A stretch of 36,953 bases of DNA from positions 1 to 36,953 of the forward strand of contig CABTWP010000016.1 in NCBI GenBank assembly GCA_902488525.1, given 5' to 3'. The stretch is from an uncultured Collinsella sp. GTDB taxonomy: Bacteria > Actinomycetota > Coriobacteriia > Coriobacteriales > Coriobacteriaceae. Numbering within the stretch: position 1 is the stretch's first letter; every line of letters begins with the position of its first letter. Below are positions 1 through 7,567 of this stretch, in pieces. Made by a program: the position numbers and the translations under genes. A model generated the notes under the pieces. That model was not told where the DNA came from. It worked only from the letters and a program-made list of their open reading frames with translations, and searched no databases.

Positions 1-24
1 CAAAAAGGGACAGGTTTATTTTGG
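1..24 (+). repeat. GGGACA-core palindromic repeat, left copy
   Basis: This unit reads CAAAAAGGGACAGGTTTA followed by TTTTGG and is the reverse complement of the unit at 1795-1819. The full unit has complementary ends (CCAAAA and TTTTGG) around a GGGACAG core; here the first C is missing because the window starts inside it. A contig starting within a dispersed repeat is a common assembly outcome. The same core recurs near the right end of the window. Confidence 0.7.
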
Positions 25-46
25 TAGGTTTTTACTGCTTGAATTT

Positions 47-75
47 GAAACATTCCGTTCGGTCAAAGCGTATCT
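47..75 (+). promoter_or_regulatory. possible ECF-type autoregulated promoter
   Basis: GAAAC at 47-51 and CGTATCT at 69-75 are separated by 17 bases. This resembles the ECF pattern of an AAC-containing -35 element and a CGT-containing -10 element. It lies about 50 bases ahead of the sigma factor start at 123, where an ECF factor that controls its own gene would have its promoter. The match is partial and the call is an inference. Confidence 0.35.
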
Positions 76-122
76 ATGGTGAGGGCCTCAGCAAGAAACA
101 TCAGCATCACCGGGAGGTGATT

Positions 123-641
123 ATGGAAGAACAAACATTTAGACAGGCGGTCGAAGATCACCGGGATGTCGTGTTTCGAATCGCATTGACGTATCTGCGC
201 GATCGCGCCGATGCCGATGATGTTGCCCAAGATGTCTTTCTTAAGCTGCTCAAAAGCGATACGCAATTTGAGAGTTGGGAGCATCTTCGTCGCTGGCTTA
301 TCCGGGTCACGATCAATGAATGCAAATCGCTCTTTCGAAAGCCATGGAGGCGTGTGGAGGATATTGAGAACCTGGCCGATTCGCTTTCGACGGCGCAGGA
401 GGAGACCAAGGTGGTCCTGTCAGACGTTATGCGACTTCCGGAGCGATTCCGCGTCCCCATCGTGCTCTATTACTATCTGGGCTTTTCGACCTCAGAGATT
501 GCCGAGTTACTGCATGTGCCAGCCGCGACCGTTCGAACGCGTTTAGCTCGCGGTCGATCGAAGCTCAAATTCATCCTAGAGGAGGGCGACCGTGAAATCC
601 AATCAAATCAAGCAGGCCTTCGAGTCCATCCAAGCCGATAG
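123..641 (+). CDS. ECF-family RNA polymerase sigma factor
   Basis: A 172-residue group 4 (ECF) sigma factor, which would direct RNA polymerase to a small stress or envelope regulon. Region 2 spans about residues 15-43 (helical segment with DADDVAQDVFLKLL) and region 4 spans about 101-150, with the helix-turn-helix FSTSEIAELLHVPAATVRTRLARG. The start is the ATG at 123, 5 bases after a GGGAGGTG ribosome site. An upstream in-frame start at 21 has no such site and would add an unrelated 34 residues. The 3' end overlaps the next gene by 50 bases, which is typical of co-translated sigma/anti-sigma pairs. The signal it answers to cannot be told from the sequence. Confidence 0.9.
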   Translation: MEEQTFRQAVEDHRDVVFRIALTYLRDRADADDVAQDVFLKLLKSDTQFESWEHLRRWLIRVTINECKSLFRKPWRRVEDIENLADSLSTAQEETKVVLSDVMRLPERFRVPIVLYYYLGFSTSEIAELLHVPAATVRTRLARGRSKLKFILEEGDREIQSNQAGLRVHPSR

Positions 642-1668
642 CGATCTTGCCGATCGCGTTCTTAATGCAGCTGAAGGCGAGCCGCTTCGCAAAAGGGGTC
701 ATGCTAAGCCCCTCTATGTTGCGGTTATCGGGTGTCTTGTCGGAGTGTTGGCGACCGGAGGGGTCGCCTACGCCGTTATCAATTCCAGCTATTTTGCCTC
801 AGCCTGGGGAAACCACGGCAACGGGGATTCCATTACCTGGACAAACGGCGGCTCATCGGGGACTAAATATACCTACACCAGAGAGTTTGGTGATGGCATC
901 GCGCCCCAAAGCCTGGAGGGTGCAGTCCAGGAGGTTAATCTGTCCGTCGAGGGCAACGGCTATACGCTCGATATCCATGAGATGGCAATCGACCAAAACG
1001 GCTGCGGTGCTGTGACGTTTACGCTATCCAATCCAAATGGTGTTAACTACTACAAGCCGGCAGCAGAGACTGGCGAACTTGTTCTCTATGGTGAAGAAGA
1101 ACAAGGCATCGGCACGCCCGGCATGAACTTCGGCGAGGAATGGGCTGACACACGCTGCACCATTGATAAGGACACATCAAGCGATACTGTCATTAATGGC
1201 ACGATGTACTTTGCTTCTATGGATCGCGAGCGAGGTTTTCAACATGCGGTCACCTGGAATATCTCGTGGACCGAGGGCGAAGGCGAGGATGCGAAGCCGT
1301 TCGAGGCATCGACGCCCGAGTTTAGCGTTGGAGCGTACGTCGATACAAAGGAACTCCGCTCCGATGACTCGCCTCTCGAGATCAGCCCGTTTTCTATCCA
1401 GACACACATCGATGATTTGGGCATTGACGCAGTCACGAAGAAGTTGACGGTTACCTACAAGGATGGATCGGAGCAGATTATCGAAGATGACGACGCAGGG
1501 GCGTTCAACTTATATTTTTCTTATACGCGCAATAGCGGAGAGAACATCTGGGTGCCAACGAAGTTGATTGATGTCGACCAAGTGGTCTCAGTAACGCTTG
1601 AGGGCACGAGGTTCACGTCAACAGGAGAGACCGAAACGGAAGAGTCCTTTACTATCGTCTATTCGTAA
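592..1668 (+). CDS. membrane anti-sigma factor (DUF4179-like)
   Basis: A 358-residue protein with a short cytoplasmic N-terminus (about 1-40), one membrane segment at about 41-63, and a large extracytoplasmic domain. The overlap with the sigma gene and this topology indicate an anti-sigma factor that holds the sigma at the membrane. The outer domain resembles those of DUF4179-type anti-sigma factors; that assignment is from memory. There is no zinc-finger (HxxxCxxC) motif in the N-terminal part, so it is not a ZAS-type anti-sigma. The start is GTG at 592, preceded by GAGGAGGG. A terminator follows at once, so the two genes form one short operon. Confidence 0.7.
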   Translation: MKSNQIKQAFESIQADSDLADRVLNAAEGEPLRKRGHAKPLYVAVIGCLVGVLATGGVAYAVINSSYFASAWGNHGNGDSITWTNGGSSGTKYTYTREFGDGIAPQSLEGAVQEVNLSVEGNGYTLDIHEMAIDQNGCGAVTFTLSNPNGVNYYKPAAETGELVLYGEEEQGIGTPGMNFGEEWADTRCTIDKDTSSDTVINGTMYFASMDRERGFQHAVTWNISWTEGEGEDAKPFEASTPEFSVGAYVDTKELRSDDSPLEISPFSIQTHIDDLGIDAVTKKLTVTYKDGSEQIIEDDDAGAFNLYFSYTRNSGENIWVPTKLIDVDQVVSVTLEGTRFTSTGETETEESFTIVYS

Positions 1669-1673
1669 GGTCT

Positions 1674-1713
1674 GAGGCCGCTTCCTACTAGGGGAAGCGG
1701 CCTCTTTTGCGTT
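1674..1713 (+). terminator. rho-independent terminator after anti-sigma gene
   Basis: A perfect 12-base-pair stem (GAGGCCGCTTCC at 1674-1685 with its complement at 1693-1704) closes a 7-base loop and is followed by TTTTGCGTT. It sits 6 bases after the anti-sigma stop codon. Confidence 0.85.
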
Positions 1714-1794
1714 AAATGGAAACGCCGCCGATTTCCATGCGACAGATGAGAGCAGATTACCGCTGGAGCGCGACGTTTCTCCAGATAAAACCGA

Positions 1795-1819
1795 CCAAAA
1801 TAAACCTGTCCCTTTTTGG
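1795..1819 (-). repeat. GGGACA-core palindromic repeat, right copy
   Basis: On the minus strand this reads CCAAAA, AGGGACAGGTTTA, TTTTGG, an imperfect hairpin with complementary 6-base arms. It is an inverted copy of 1-24, so the sigma/anti-sigma pair is flanked by inverted repeats. The rest of the gap 1714-1928 holds no gene that can be supported. Confidence 0.75.
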
Positions 1820-1928
1820 CAGGTAACGTTGCCCCGACGAGCGCATCGGATTCCCGGTCCGGGCGGCCGCCCCCGCGCACAGAAGGGGATTCCTTTTGTG
1901 TAGGCTTTGCGGAAATGTGCCAATTTTG

Positions 1929-1947
1929 GGATACGCCCGGCGGCGTG
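1929..1947 (+). promoter_or_regulatory. shared ribosomal-operon upstream motif (rpsL copy)
   Basis: The pattern GGATACGCCCG-N4-CGTG occurs here 5 bases ahead of the rpsL -35 element. The same pattern with the same 4-base spacer is found at 30647-30665 upstream of rplC and, with GGAC, at 32512-32530 upstream of rplB. Position and recurrence suggest an activator or coordinating site. No known factor is recognised. Confidence 0.5.
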
Positions 1948-1952
1948 GTCTG

Positions 1953-1981
1953 TTGACGGCACAGCTAACGCCACGTATCCT
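1953..1981 (+). promoter_or_regulatory. sigma-70-type promoter of the rpsL operon
   Basis: TTGACG at 1953-1958 is followed by a 17-base spacer and TATCCT at 1976-1981. This is a good housekeeping promoter about 95 bases ahead of rpsL. The leader from about 1988 to 2074 holds no clear hairpin. Confidence 0.65.
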
Positions 1982-2074
1982 ATCGAACTGCGTGTTTCGT
2001 AGGGGGATGCTGACCCCTCGATTCAAGCCGTTGCACTTTACAGAAAGCTGGAATCATTCGAGAAGGAGTACGCT

Positions 2075-2452
2075 TTGCCTACTATTAACCAGCTGGTTCG
2101 CCAGGGCCGTCGTTCCGTGCCCAAGAAGTCCAAGAACGCTGCTCTGCAGCACAACTCCCAGAAGCGCGGCGTGTGCACCCGCGTCTTCACCACGAGCCCT
2201 AAGAAGCCGAACTCGGCTCTTCGTAAGGTTGCCCGTGTTCGCCTTGTCAACGGCATCGAAGTTACTGCTTACATCCCGGGTGAGGGCCACAACCTGCAGG
2301 AGCACTCCATCGTGCTCGTCCGCGGCGGTCGTGTCCGTGACCTCCCTGGTGTCCGTTATCACGTCATCCGTGGCGCCTACGACGCTGCTCCGGTCCAGAA
2401 CCGTATGCAGGCCCGTTCCAAGTACGGTGCTAAGCGCCCCAAGGCTAAATAA
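2075..2452 (+). CDS. rpsL: 30S ribosomal protein S12
   Basis: A 125-residue S12, the decoding-centre protein of the small subunit. It opens with PTINQLVRQGR and carries the TTSPKKPNSALRK loop with Lys43. The start is TTG at 2075, placed 6 bases after AAGGAG; no ATG fits the conserved N-terminus. The second conserved loop reads GGRVRDLPGVRYH, so residue 88 is Arg where most bacteria have Lys. The Lys88-to-Arg change is a known streptomycin-resistance change in Mycobacterium tuberculosis. S12 is the first gene of the operon with rpsG, fusA and rpsJ. Confidence 0.98.
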   Translation: MPTINQLVRQGRRSVPKKSKNAALQHNSQKRGVCTRVFTTSPKKPNSALRKVARVRLVNGIEVTAYIPGEGHNLQEHSIVLVRGGRVRDLPGVRYHVIRGAYDAAPVQNRMQARSKYGAKRPKAK

Positions 2453-2525
2453 GCCAGATAACGTTTTGATACTTTCGCCGTGTGCCGCCTAAGCGCCGCA
2501 CGGTAGACACTTAAGGAGATTTCAC

Positions 2526-2999
2526 ATGCCGCGTCGTGCAGCAGCTAATCGTCGTGAGGTTCAGCCTGACGCCGTTTACAACAACCGCCTGGTGACTCAG
2601 CTCATCAACAAGGTCCTTCTTGACGGCAAGAAGGCCACCGCTGAGCGCATCGTTTACACCGCTTTCGAGATCGTTGCCGAGAAGTCCGAGGGTGGCGACG
2701 CTCTCGCTACCTTCAAGAAGGCTATGGACAACGTCAAGCCCACGCTCGAGGTTAAGCCCAAGCGTGTCGGTGGCGCTACCTATCAGGTCCCGATGGAGGT
2801 CAACTCCCGTCGTTCCACCGCTCTGGGTATCCGCTGGATCGTCAACTTCTCCCGCGCTCGCAAGGAGAAGACCATGGCCGAGCGTCTCGCCAACGAGATT
2901 CTCGACGCTTCCAACGGCCTGGGCGCTTCCGTCAAGAAGCGTGAGGACGTCTTCAAGATGGCCGAGGCCAACCGCGCGTTCTCTCACTATCGTTGGTAA
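2526..2999 (+). CDS. rpsG: 30S ribosomal protein S7
   Basis: A 157-residue S7, the primary assembly protein of the small-subunit head, of normal length. It begins MPRRAAANRREVQPD and contains the conserved ALGIRWIVNFSRAR stretch and the C-terminal segment ending AFSHYRW. The ATG at 2526 follows TTAAGGAGATTTC, a strong ribosome site. It lies 73 bases after rpsL and 19 before fusA, the standard str operon order. In enterobacteria S7 represses this operon; no obvious S7 target is visible in the rpsL-rpsG gap. Confidence 0.98.
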   Translation: MPRRAAANRREVQPDAVYNNRLVTQLINKVLLDGKKATAERIVYTAFEIVAEKSEGGDALATFKKAMDNVKPTLEVKPKRVGGATYQVPMEVNSRRSTALGIRWIVNFSRARKEKTMAERLANEILDASNGLGASVKKREDVFKMAEANRAFSHYRW

Positions 3000-3018
3000 G
3001 TTAAGGTAAGGAACTAAC

Positions 3019-5118
3019 ATGGCTAAGCCTAAGTACAAGCTTTCCGATACCCGTAACATCGGCATCATGGCCCACATCGATGCCGGTAAGACCACCACGA
3101 CCGAGCGTATTCTTTACTACACCGGTAAGACCCACAAGATCGGTGAGGTCCATGAGGGCGCTGCCACCATGGACTGGATGGTTCAGGAGCAGGAGCGCGG
3201 CGTAACCATTACCTCCGCTGCTACCACGTGCTTCTGGAACAAGGACGGTAAGGACTACCGCATCCAGATCATCGACACCCCGGGCCACGTTGACTTCACC
3301 GCCGAGGTCGAGCGCTGCCTGCGCGTCCTCGATGGCGCTGTCGCCGTCTTCGACGCCGTTGCCGGCGTTCAGCCCCAGTCTGAGACCGTTTGGCGTCAGG
3401 CTTCTACCTTCAACGTCCCCCGCATCGCCTTCATCAATAAGTATGACCGCGTGGGCGCTGACTTCTTCAACGCTATCGAGACCATGAAGGATCGTCTCGA
3501 CGCTAACGCCGTGGCCGCTCAGGTCCCGATGGGCGCCGAGGACAACTTCTGGGGCGTCATCGACCTGGTCACCATGACTGCATGGGACTTCAAGGCCGAC
3601 GAGAAGGGTATGACCTACCCCGAGCCGATGGACGAGATCCCGGCTGAGTTCGCCGACATCGCTGCCACCAAGCGCGAGGAGCTCCTTGACGCTGCTGCCA
3701 GCTTTGACGACGAGCTCATGGAGAAGATCCTCATGGAGGAGGACTTCACCGTCGAGGAGCTTAAGGCCGCTCTGCGCAAGGGCGTTCTGGCCAACGAGCT
3801 CAACCTCGTCTTCGTGGGCTCCGCCTACAAGAACAAGGGCGTTCAGGAGCTGCTCGACGCTGTCGTCGACTACCTGCCCAGCCCGCTCGACGTTGAGGCC
3901 GTCACCGGTACCGATCCGGACACCGGCGAGGAGATCCAGCGTCATCCTTCCTTCGACGAGCCCTTCTCCGGCCTGGTCTTCAAGATCATGACTGACCCGT
4001 TCGTCGGTAAGCTCACCTACGTCCGCGTTTACTCCGGCCGCGCCGAGTCCGGCTCCTACGTTGTCAACGCTTCCAACGGTCAGCGCGAGCGCCTCGGCCG
4101 CATCCTCGAGATGAACGCCGCCGAGCGTATCGACCGTGACGACGCTGCCGCCGGCGACATCGTCGCTTGCGTCGGCTTCAAGAACTCCACCACCGGCGAC
4201 ACCCTGTGCGCCGAGGGCAAGGAGATCGTCCTCGAGAAGATCGAGTTCGCTAAGCCCGTTATCGACGTTGCCATCGAGCCCAAGACCAAGGCCGAGCAGG
4301 ACAAGATGTCCCTGGCTCTGACCAAGCTCGCCGAGGAGGACCCGACCTTCCAGGTGTCCACCAACCACGAGACCGGCCAGACCATCATCGCCGGCATGGG
4401 CGAGCTGCACCTCGAGATCATCGTCGACCGTCTGCTCCGTGAGTTCAAGGTTGACGCTAACGTTGGTAAGCCCCAGGTTGCCTACCGCGAGACCGCTGGT
4501 CACGACGTCGAGAAGGCTGAGGGCAAGTTCGTCCGTCAGTCCGGCGGTCGCGGTCAGTACGGCCATGCCGTCATCAAGCTCGAGAAGATGGAGGAGGGCT
4601 TCGGCTACGAGTTCGTCAACGCTATCGTCGGCGGCGTCGTGCCCAAGGAGTACATCCCGTCCATCGACAAGGGCATCCAGGAGGCCCTGAACACCGGTGT
4701 TATCGCCGGCTTCCCGGTCCTCGACGTTAAGGTCACCCTGTTCGACGGTTCTTACCACGAGGTCGACTCCTCCGAGGCCGCCTTCAAGATCGCCGGTTCC
4801 ATGGCTATCAAGGACGCCCTCAAGAAGTCCGACCCGCAGCTGCTCGAGCCGATCATGGCTGTCGAGGTCGAGACCCCCGAGCAGTACATGGGCGACGTTA
4901 TGGGCAACCTCTCCGGTCGCCGCGGCAAGATCGAGGGCATGGAGGATCGCAAGAACAGTAAGCTCATCCGTGCCAAGGTGCCGCTGGGCGAGATGTTCGG
5001 TTACGCTACCGACCTTCGCTCCCAGACCCAGGGCCGTGCATCCTACACGATGCAGTTCGACTCTTATGAGCCTGCGCCCAAGTCCATCGTGGACGAGGTC
5101 ATGAGCAAGAACGCCTAA
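3019..5118 (+). CDS. fusA: elongation factor G
   Basis: A 699-residue translational GTPase that drives tRNA-mRNA translocation and, with ribosome recycling factor, splits ribosomes. The G1 loop AHIDAGKTT is at residues 18-26, G3 DTPGHVDF at 86-93 with the catalytic His90, and G4 NKYD at 140-143 (Tyr where many EF-Gs have Met). Length and domain content are complete. The codons are strongly biased to C- and G-ending forms, as in highly expressed genes, which also creates long open frames on the other strand. Elongation factor Tu, its usual neighbour, is missing: rpsJ comes next after a hairpin. Confidence 0.98.
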   Translation: MAKPKYKLSDTRNIGIMAHIDAGKTTTTERILYYTGKTHKIGEVHEGAATMDWMVQEQERGVTITSAATTCFWNKDGKDYRIQIIDTPGHVDFTAEVERCLRVLDGAVAVFDAVAGVQPQSETVWRQASTFNVPRIAFINKYDRVGADFFNAIETMKDRLDANAVAAQVPMGAEDNFWGVIDLVTMTAWDFKADEKGMTYPEPMDEIPAEFADIAATKREELLDAAASFDDELMEKILMEEDFTVEELKAALRKGVLANELNLVFVGSAYKNKGVQELLDAVVDYLPSPLDVEAVTGTDPDTGEEIQRHPSFDEPFSGLVFKIMTDPFVGKLTYVRVYSGRAESGSYVVNASNGQRERLGRILEMNAAERIDRDDAAAGDIVACVGFKNSTTGDTLCAEGKEIVLEKIEFAKPVIDVAIEPKTKAEQDKMSLALTKLAEEDPTFQVSTNHETGQTIIAGMGELHLEIIVDRLLREFKVDANVGKPQVAYRETAGHDVEKAEGKFVRQSGGRGQYGHAVIKLEKMEEGFGYEFVNAIVGGVVPKEYIPSIDKGIQEALNTGVIAGFPVLDVKVTLFDGSYHEVDSSEAAFKIAGSMAIKDALKKSDPQLLEPIMAVEVETPEQYMGDVMGNLSGRRGKIEGMEDRKNSKLIRAKVPLGEMFGYATDLRSQTQGRASYTMQFDSYEPAPKSIVDEVMSKNA

Positions 5119-5143
5119 GTTCGAGCTCCCTGTTACGTAATCC

Positions 5144-5162
5144 TGCGAGAACATCTCTCGCA
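5144..5162 (+). other. perfect hairpin between fusA and rpsJ
   Basis: TGCGAGA and TCTCGCA form a perfect 7-base-pair stem around the loop ACATC. The run after it (CTCTTT) is too weak for a convincing terminator. It may act as a processing or mRNA-stability element just before the rpsJ ribosome site. It lies where tuf is found in many bacteria. Confidence 0.5.
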
Positions 5163-5179
5163 CTCTTTGGAGGTTTAAG

Positions 5180-5488
5180 TTGGCTACCCAGAAGATCCGC
5201 ATTCGCCTCAAGGGCTATGATCACGAGGTCGTCGATCAGTCCGCGAAGCTCATCGTCGAGACCGCTCAGAAGACCGGCGCTCGCGTTTCCGGTCCTGTCC
5301 CCCTGCCCACCGAGCGCAACCTGTACACGGTTATCCGCTCGCCGCACGTGAACAAGGACTCCCGTGAGCAGTTCGAGATGCGCACCCACAAGCGCCTCAT
5401 CGACATCCTCGACCCCACCTCGGGCACCGTTGATTCGCTCATGCGTCTCGACCTCCCCGCTGGCGTCGACATCGACATCAAGCTCTAA
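5180..5488 (+). CDS. rpsJ: 30S ribosomal protein S10
   Basis: A 102-residue S10, a small-subunit head protein that in other bacteria also binds NusB in antitermination. It begins ATQKIRIRLKGYDHEVVDQS and ends GVDIDIKL; length is normal. The start is TTG at 5180 after TTTGGAGG, since no ATG fits the conserved N-terminus. In most bacteria S10 heads the rplC-rplD-rplW cluster. Here it closes the str operon and is followed by a terminator, while rplC lies about 25 kb away at 30855. Confidence 0.98.
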   Translation: MATQKIRIRLKGYDHEVVDQSAKLIVETAQKTGARVSGPVPLPTERNLYTVIRSPHVNKDSREQFEMRTHKRLIDILDPTSGTVDSLMRLDLPAGVDIDIKL

Positions 5489-5510
5489 GCGATATCGCTC
5501 ATAGCTTAAA

Positions 5511-5550
5511 GGGCCCCGCTGCCGTTACGGTAGCGGGGCCCTTTTGTTTT
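5511..5550 (+). terminator. strong terminator after rpsJ, shared with birA
   Basis: A 14-base-pair GC-rich stem (5511-5524 with 5528-5541, one mismatch or wobble) closes a tight TTA loop and is followed by TTTTGTTTT. It ends the rpsL-rpsG-fusA-rpsJ operon. The same stem read leftward can terminate the convergent birA transcript. Confidence 0.93.
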
Positions 5551-5604
5551 GAGTTTAGATTTTGGGATAGCGAATTCGTCTGCCGAGCCGGCGGCTGCGG
5601 CGCC

Positions 5605-6381
5605 CTATTCGCTCAGGGGGCGCAAGGATGCTTCTTCGAAGTGGAAGACGCGCAAGCCGCTCTCGGTCTCAATGCATGCGCGGCCGCAATCGTCGACCGT
5701 TCTAAATATGCCTCGTGCCAGCTCGTCTCCAGCGGGGAAGCGGGCGATAACGTGCTTCCCGATCCAATTGAGGTGAGCGATATATTCGTCGTGGACGGGC
5801 GCGAGCGGACCGGCGTCTTCTTCCTTGGCGTTGAGGCGCTCTGCCCAGGTATCTACAGCGTCTATAACTGCGTGATAGACCTCATCGAGGAGCATGTCGA
5901 CGGCGGGAACGCTCTCGTTGAGGTCCGAGAGGCCAATTGCCGCCAGGCCGCCATCGGGCACCTCTTGGGGCGTGTAGTTTACGTTGACACCAATGCCGCA
6001 GACGGCGAAAGGTTTGCCTTCGTTATCGCGTGCGGCCTCGACCAGAATGCCGCCGAGCTTGCGTCCTCGCGCGACCAGGTCGTTGGGCCATTTGAGGCCA
6101 ATCTCGTTTGCAAGACCCTGCTTTTCGAGTGCTTCGAGCACCGCTAGGCCGCTGACGGCGGCAAGACCAGAGTACTTTGCGGGATTAACGCATGGACGCA
6201 GGACAATCGAAAGCAATAGGTTGCCGGCGGTTGAATCCCACTTGTGGCCGCGCCGGCCGCGTCCTGCCGTTTGCGCGCGGGCGGCAAGTCCTGTGCCGTG
6301 CGGCGCACCCTGTTTTCCTGCCTCGAGCAGGTCATCGTTGGTCGATCCGGTTACGTCGACAATCGTTAATTGGGCATCCAT
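5605..6381 (-). CDS. birA: biotin--[acetyl-CoA-carboxylase] ligase
   Basis: A 258-residue biotin protein ligase. It activates biotin with ATP and attaches it to the biotin carrier lysine, here most likely AccB at 11760-12233. Motifs: GSTNDDL (12-18), QTAGRGRRGHKW biotinyl-AMP loop (37-48), KWPND (97-101) and KLGGILVE (108-115). The N-terminal helix-turn-helix of E. coli BirA is absent, so this is a ligase and not a biotin-operon repressor. The start is ATG at 6381 after GGAGG; an in-frame extension to 6462 has no family similarity. It diverges from the fab/acc operon, placing the modifying enzyme beside the operon that encodes its target. Confidence 0.93.
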   Translation of the reverse strand: MDAQLTIVDVTGSTNDDLLEAGKQGAPHGTGLAARAQTAGRGRRGHKWDSTAGNLLLSIVLRPCVNPAKYSGLAAVSGLAVLEALEKQGLANEIGLKWPNDLVARGRKLGGILVEAARDNEGKPFAVCGIGVNVNYTPQEVPDGGLAAIGLSDLNESVPAVDMLLDEVYHAVIDAVDTWAERLNAKEEDAGPLAPVHDEYIAHLNWIGKHVIARFPAGDELARGIFRTVDDCGRACIETESGLRVFHFEEASLRPLSE

Positions 6382-6476
6382 AGCGGCTGCTACCTCCTTA
6401 TTGAATAAGTGAATGACGCAATGGTGTCGAGAGATAGACACAATGTGAAGCCTTTGTCGCATTTGGACAATTTAAT

Positions 6477-6490
6477 GTTAACACGTCAAC
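6477..6490. promoter_or_regulatory. putative operator 1 between birA and fabH
   Basis: GTTAACACGTCAAC is an imperfect palindrome (GTTnACnnGTnAAC). It is repeated as GTAAACACGTCAAC at 6525-6538, with 48 bases between starts. The pair brackets a -10-like TATCCT at 6507-6512. Two matching sites around a core promoter suggest a repressor controlling fatty acid synthesis and perhaps birA. The protein is not known from this window. Confidence 0.5.
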
Positions 6491-6524
6491 AAAGACTGAA
6501 ATGCGTTATCCTCTCTTGGTCGAT

Positions 6525-6538
6525 GTAAACACGTCAAC
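6525..6538. promoter_or_regulatory. putative operator 2 between birA and fabH
   Basis: GTAAACACGTCAAC matches the site at 6477-6490 in 13 of 14 bases. It lies about 20 bases ahead of fabH, between the likely -10 element and the ribosome site, a position where a bound protein would block transcription. Confidence 0.5.
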
Positions 6539-6557
6539 AACTCAAAGGAGGCTAGTG

Positions 6558-7517
6558 ATGGGTTTCACGATTCTTGGAACAGGCTCGGCGCTTCCTGAGC
6601 GCAGTGTTTCCAATGACGAGCTGTCTGAGTTCCTCGATACCTCGGATGAGTGGATTTTTACCCGCACAGGTATCAAGAGCCGCCACGTCTGTACCACCGA
6701 GTCACTTGACGACCTTGCCGTAGCGGCGAGCGAGCGGGCACTCCAGGTGTCCGGAATCGACGCGAGCCAGCTGGATCTGATCGTCTGCTCGACGACGACG
6801 GGTGACCACCTTGTTCCCGCTGAGGCGTGTGCCGTTGCTGAGCGACTAGGAGCGGCGTGCCCTGCCTTCGATGTCTCGGCGGCCTGTGCCGGCTTCGTGT
6901 TTGCGCTCGATGTCGCCGAGGGCTATATCGAGCGCGGTCGTGCCGAGCGCGTGCTTATCGTTGCTGCTGAGCAGATGACGCGCGCGCTCGACTGGACCGA
7001 CCGCGCCACCTGCGTGCTCTTTGGCGATGGGGCAGGCGCCGCAGTGATTGGGGCTGGGGGAGACAGCCCCCTTGCCGTTGAGCTTTCGACGGCGCCCGAC
7101 GTCGAGACGTTACACGTTCCCGGTCTGGTCGGCACCTCGCCGTTTAAGGCTTCCGCAGATAGCAAGAGCGTGCTGTCCATGAATGGCCGCCGCGTGTTCA
7201 AGTTCGGCGTCAACGCCATCTGCGACACGGTCCATAAGCTTGCGGGCGATGCGGGCATTTCGGTCGAAGACATCGACCATTTTGTATTCCATCAGGCTAA
7301 CGAACGAATCCTGAGTCAGGCGGTCAAGCGCCTCGGCGTGCCAGATGAGCGCGTGGTTCGAACGCTGCGCGAGACCGGCAACATTTCGAGCGCCTGCATT
7401 CCCTTTGCGCTTGACCGTCTGGCACGCACCGACGCACTGAATGCGGGCGACACCATCGCCCTCGTTGGATTTGGCGCCGGCCTGGATATAGGTGGCTATC
7501 TGCTTCGTTGGAAGTAG
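6558..7517 (+). CDS. fabH: beta-ketoacyl-ACP synthase III
   Basis: A 319-residue condensing enzyme that starts fatty acid chains by joining an acyl-CoA primer to malonyl-ACP. The Cys-His-Asn triad is visible: Cys110 in DVSAACAGF, His245 in FVFHQANER, Asn275 in ETGNISSAC. The start is ATG at 6558, 6 bases after AAAGGAGG; the longer frame from 6501 runs into the operator region and has no ribosome site. It is the first gene of a ten-gene operon for chain initiation, elongation and malonyl-CoA supply. Confidence 0.96.
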   Translation: MGFTILGTGSALPERSVSNDELSEFLDTSDEWIFTRTGIKSRHVCTTESLDDLAVAASERALQVSGIDASQLDLIVCSTTTGDHLVPAEACAVAERLGAACPAFDVSAACAGFVFALDVAEGYIERGRAERVLIVAAEQMTRALDWTDRATCVLFGDGAGAAVIGAGGDSPLAVELSTAPDVETLHVPGLVGTSPFKASADSKSVLSMNGRRVFKFGVNAICDTVHKLAGDAGISVEDIDHFVFHQANERILSQAVKRLGVPDERVVRTLRETGNISSACIPFALDRLARTDALNAGDTIALVGFGAGLDIGGYLLRWK

Positions 7518-7567
7518 TTGCACATAGGAAAAAAACGCCCCTAGGGCACAAACAAAGGAGAACTACC

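Noticed and set aside
1..1819. Sigma/anti-sigma unit as an insertion sequence
   Set aside because: No transposase and no target duplication are visible; the flanking repeats belong to a dispersed family seen elsewhere in the window.
3001..5211. 736-codon open frame on the minus strand opposite fusA
   Set aside because: It is the mirror of a strongly biased fusA. Its translation is low-complexity Leu/Val/Gly/Asp sequence without any motif, and fusA is certain.
5605..6462. BirA with a regulatory DNA-binding N-terminus
   Set aside because: The in-frame extension above 6381 has no helix-turn-helix, no ribosome site, and overlaps the promoter region.
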